64,000 nt of DNA from CAWDVK01 sp963805715 (GTDB taxonomy: Bacteria > Actinomycetota > Actinomycetes > Streptosporangiales > Streptosporangiaceae), in the NCBI GenBank assembly GCA_963805715.1, contig CAWDVK010000020.1, positions 372,001 to 436,000 of the forward strand. Direction: 5' to 3'. Numbering within the stretch: position 1 is the stretch's first letter; every line of letters begins with the position of its first letter. The notes below the pieces were generated by a model. The model saw nothing but the letters and a program-made list of their open reading frames with translations. It ran no database searches and had not been told where the DNA came from. Below are positions 63,116-64,000 of this stretch, one piece after another. Position numbers and translations under genes: made by a program.

Positions 63116-64000
63116 CTATGACATGTCGTCGTGCATCGGCGCTACTGCACTGGGATTACTTATCATTCGTGCATCGTAGGAGTCTGGCTTGGCGTCCCCT
63201 GGTTTTCCGTGTGTAGCTCGTGTGGATAAAAGCTCGGGCGGCTCGGCCATATAGGCCGCCATGAGGGAATCGCGCAGTTCGCCGGCCCCGTACCGGCCGG
63301 CTACGCGCCTGCGCGCGCGCTCAGCCATCTGGCCGGCCAGCGCGGGCCGGTCGAGCAGGTACCTGATCGCCGCCGCCAGCTGGGCAGGCTGCCGCGGGGG
63401 CACCAGCAGACCGGTCTCGCCCGGTATCACCAGGTCCGGGACCGAGTTGACGGCCGTCGCGACCACCGGCACCCCGCGGCTCATAGCCTCCACGATGACG
63501 GTGGGAAGGCCCTCATACCGGCTCGGAAGCACGAAGACATCGAAAGCGGACATGACCTCGCAGGCGTCGGCCCGCTCGCCCGGAAGGCGGATGCTGACCC
63601 CGCCCGGCCCGCCTATGCCGCCCGCGCCGCCCGGTCCGCCCGCGCCGCCCGGATCGCCCGCGCCGCCGGGACCGCCCGCGCGGCCCATGCCGCCCGTGCC
63701 GCCGGTGCTGCTGGCCAGCTGGCTCATGCGGCCGGCCAGCTCACCGCCGCCGATCCAGACGCCGATGGCGCCCGGGCGGCCGACCTGACGCATCGCCAGG
63801 ACGAAGTCCTCGGGGGCCTTCTGGAAGGTCAGCCGCCCCACGGCGCCGACGACGGTGGCACCGGCCGGCAGCCCGAGCGCCGCCCGCGCGCGCAGCCGGG
63901 CCCGCACCGGGTCGCCGGTGCCGCCTGGTCCGGTCGTCTTCCCGGCCCCGGCCGCCTCGTCCACGGCCACCCCGATGGTCCTGGCCCGCTCGGGCGCAAT
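63116..64000 (-). CDS. Glycosyltransferase family 4 protein with Gly-rich insertion, cut by window edge
   Basis: The C-terminal domain of a GT-B enzyme. VVGAVGRLTFQKAPEDFVLA opens the nucleotide-sugar half, and SAFDVFVLPSRYEGLPTVIV, EAMSRGVPVVATAVNSVPDL and GETGLLVPP form the donor site with the E-x7-E type motif. Between GGGELAGRMSQLASS and VSIRLPGERADA there is a 30-35-residue run of GGX/PGG repeats that interrupts the fold, probably as a surface loop. The frame continues past 64000, so the acceptor domain is missing from the window. The acceptor and polymer are unknown. Confidence 0.88.
   Translation of the reverse strand: MAPERARTIGVAVDEAAGAGKTTGPGGTGDPVRARLRARAALGLPAGATVVGAVGRLTFQKAPEDFVLAMRQVGRPGAIGVWIGGGELAGRMSQLASSTGGTGGMGRAGGPGGAGDPGGAGGPGGAGGIGGPGGVSIRLPGERADACEVMSAFDVFVLPSRYEGLPTVIVEAMSRGVPVVATAVNSVPDLVIPGETGLLVPPRQPAQLAAAIRYLLDRPALAGQMAERARRRVAGRYGAGELRDSLMAAYMAEPPELLSTRATHGKPGDAKPDSYDARMISNPSAVAPMHDDMS

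Overview
The window is a high-GC actinomycete chromosome segment with dense gene packing and many GTG starts. Several markers point to a filamentous or streptomycete/streptosporangial-type member of the Actinomycetota. These are a ShbA-type sigma factor beside guaB/guaB3, a GroEL1-type chaperonin with a His-rich tail behind a CIRCE operator, acyl-CoA carboxylase with an epsilon subunit, and DUF3097 and Rv1733c-type proteins. I cannot name the species.

Layout. 1-2.3 kb: end of a leucine/acyl-CoA catabolic unit (HMG-CoA lyase, enoyl-CoA hydratase), a PH-domain membrane protein and the biotin ligase BirA. 2.6-5.4 kb: an ABC exporter. 5.5-12.7 kb: acyl-CoA carboxylase genes (beta, epsilon, biotinylated alpha) interleaved with a GT-C type membrane protein and a NYN nuclease; BirA would biotinylate the alpha subunit. 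12.7-22.7 kb: mixed metabolic and hypothetical genes. 25.1-36.4 kb: a cell-surface polysaccharide locus. 36.5-47.6 kb: M20 amidohydrolase, acyl-CoA mutase, D-Ala-D-Ala carboxypeptidase, trpS, glpD, guaB3 and guaB. 47.9-61.9 kb: sigma factor, groEL-groES, the tRNA t6A genes (tsaD, tsaB, tsaE) with rimI, then alr, an S9 peptidase, nnr and acpS. The window ends with a LuxR-type regulator and a glycosyltransferase cut by the edge.

Most notable region. At 25.5-29.7 kb a GT-C membrane protein, a cellulose-synthase-like GT2 and a GH26-like hydrolase form an operon with 4-bp overlaps. Downstream is a block of clearly lower GC (about 29.7-35.4 kb). It holds a nucleotide-sugar dehydrogenase, an overlooked 52-residue membrane peptide, a hyaluronan-synthase-like GT2 and two further GH26-like proteins. 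A fourth GH26-like gene, resembling the first, lies on the far side. The repeated pairing of a processive synthase with a membrane-anchored GH26-like protein suggests two related polymer synthesis and trimming modules, one probably acquired horizontally and inserted between older paralogs.

Quality caveat. At least seven otherwise well-conserved genes are broken by apparent single-base indels (PH protein, birA, accA, amine oxidase, Lpd-like flavoprotein, rimI, alr). Several lie at homopolymers or perfect GC-rich palindromes. Essential genes are among them, so I read most as sequencing or assembly errors. GC-rich minisatellites (14-31 bp units) occur in many intergenic gaps. No tRNA, rRNA, CRISPR array, transposase or integrase was recognised.
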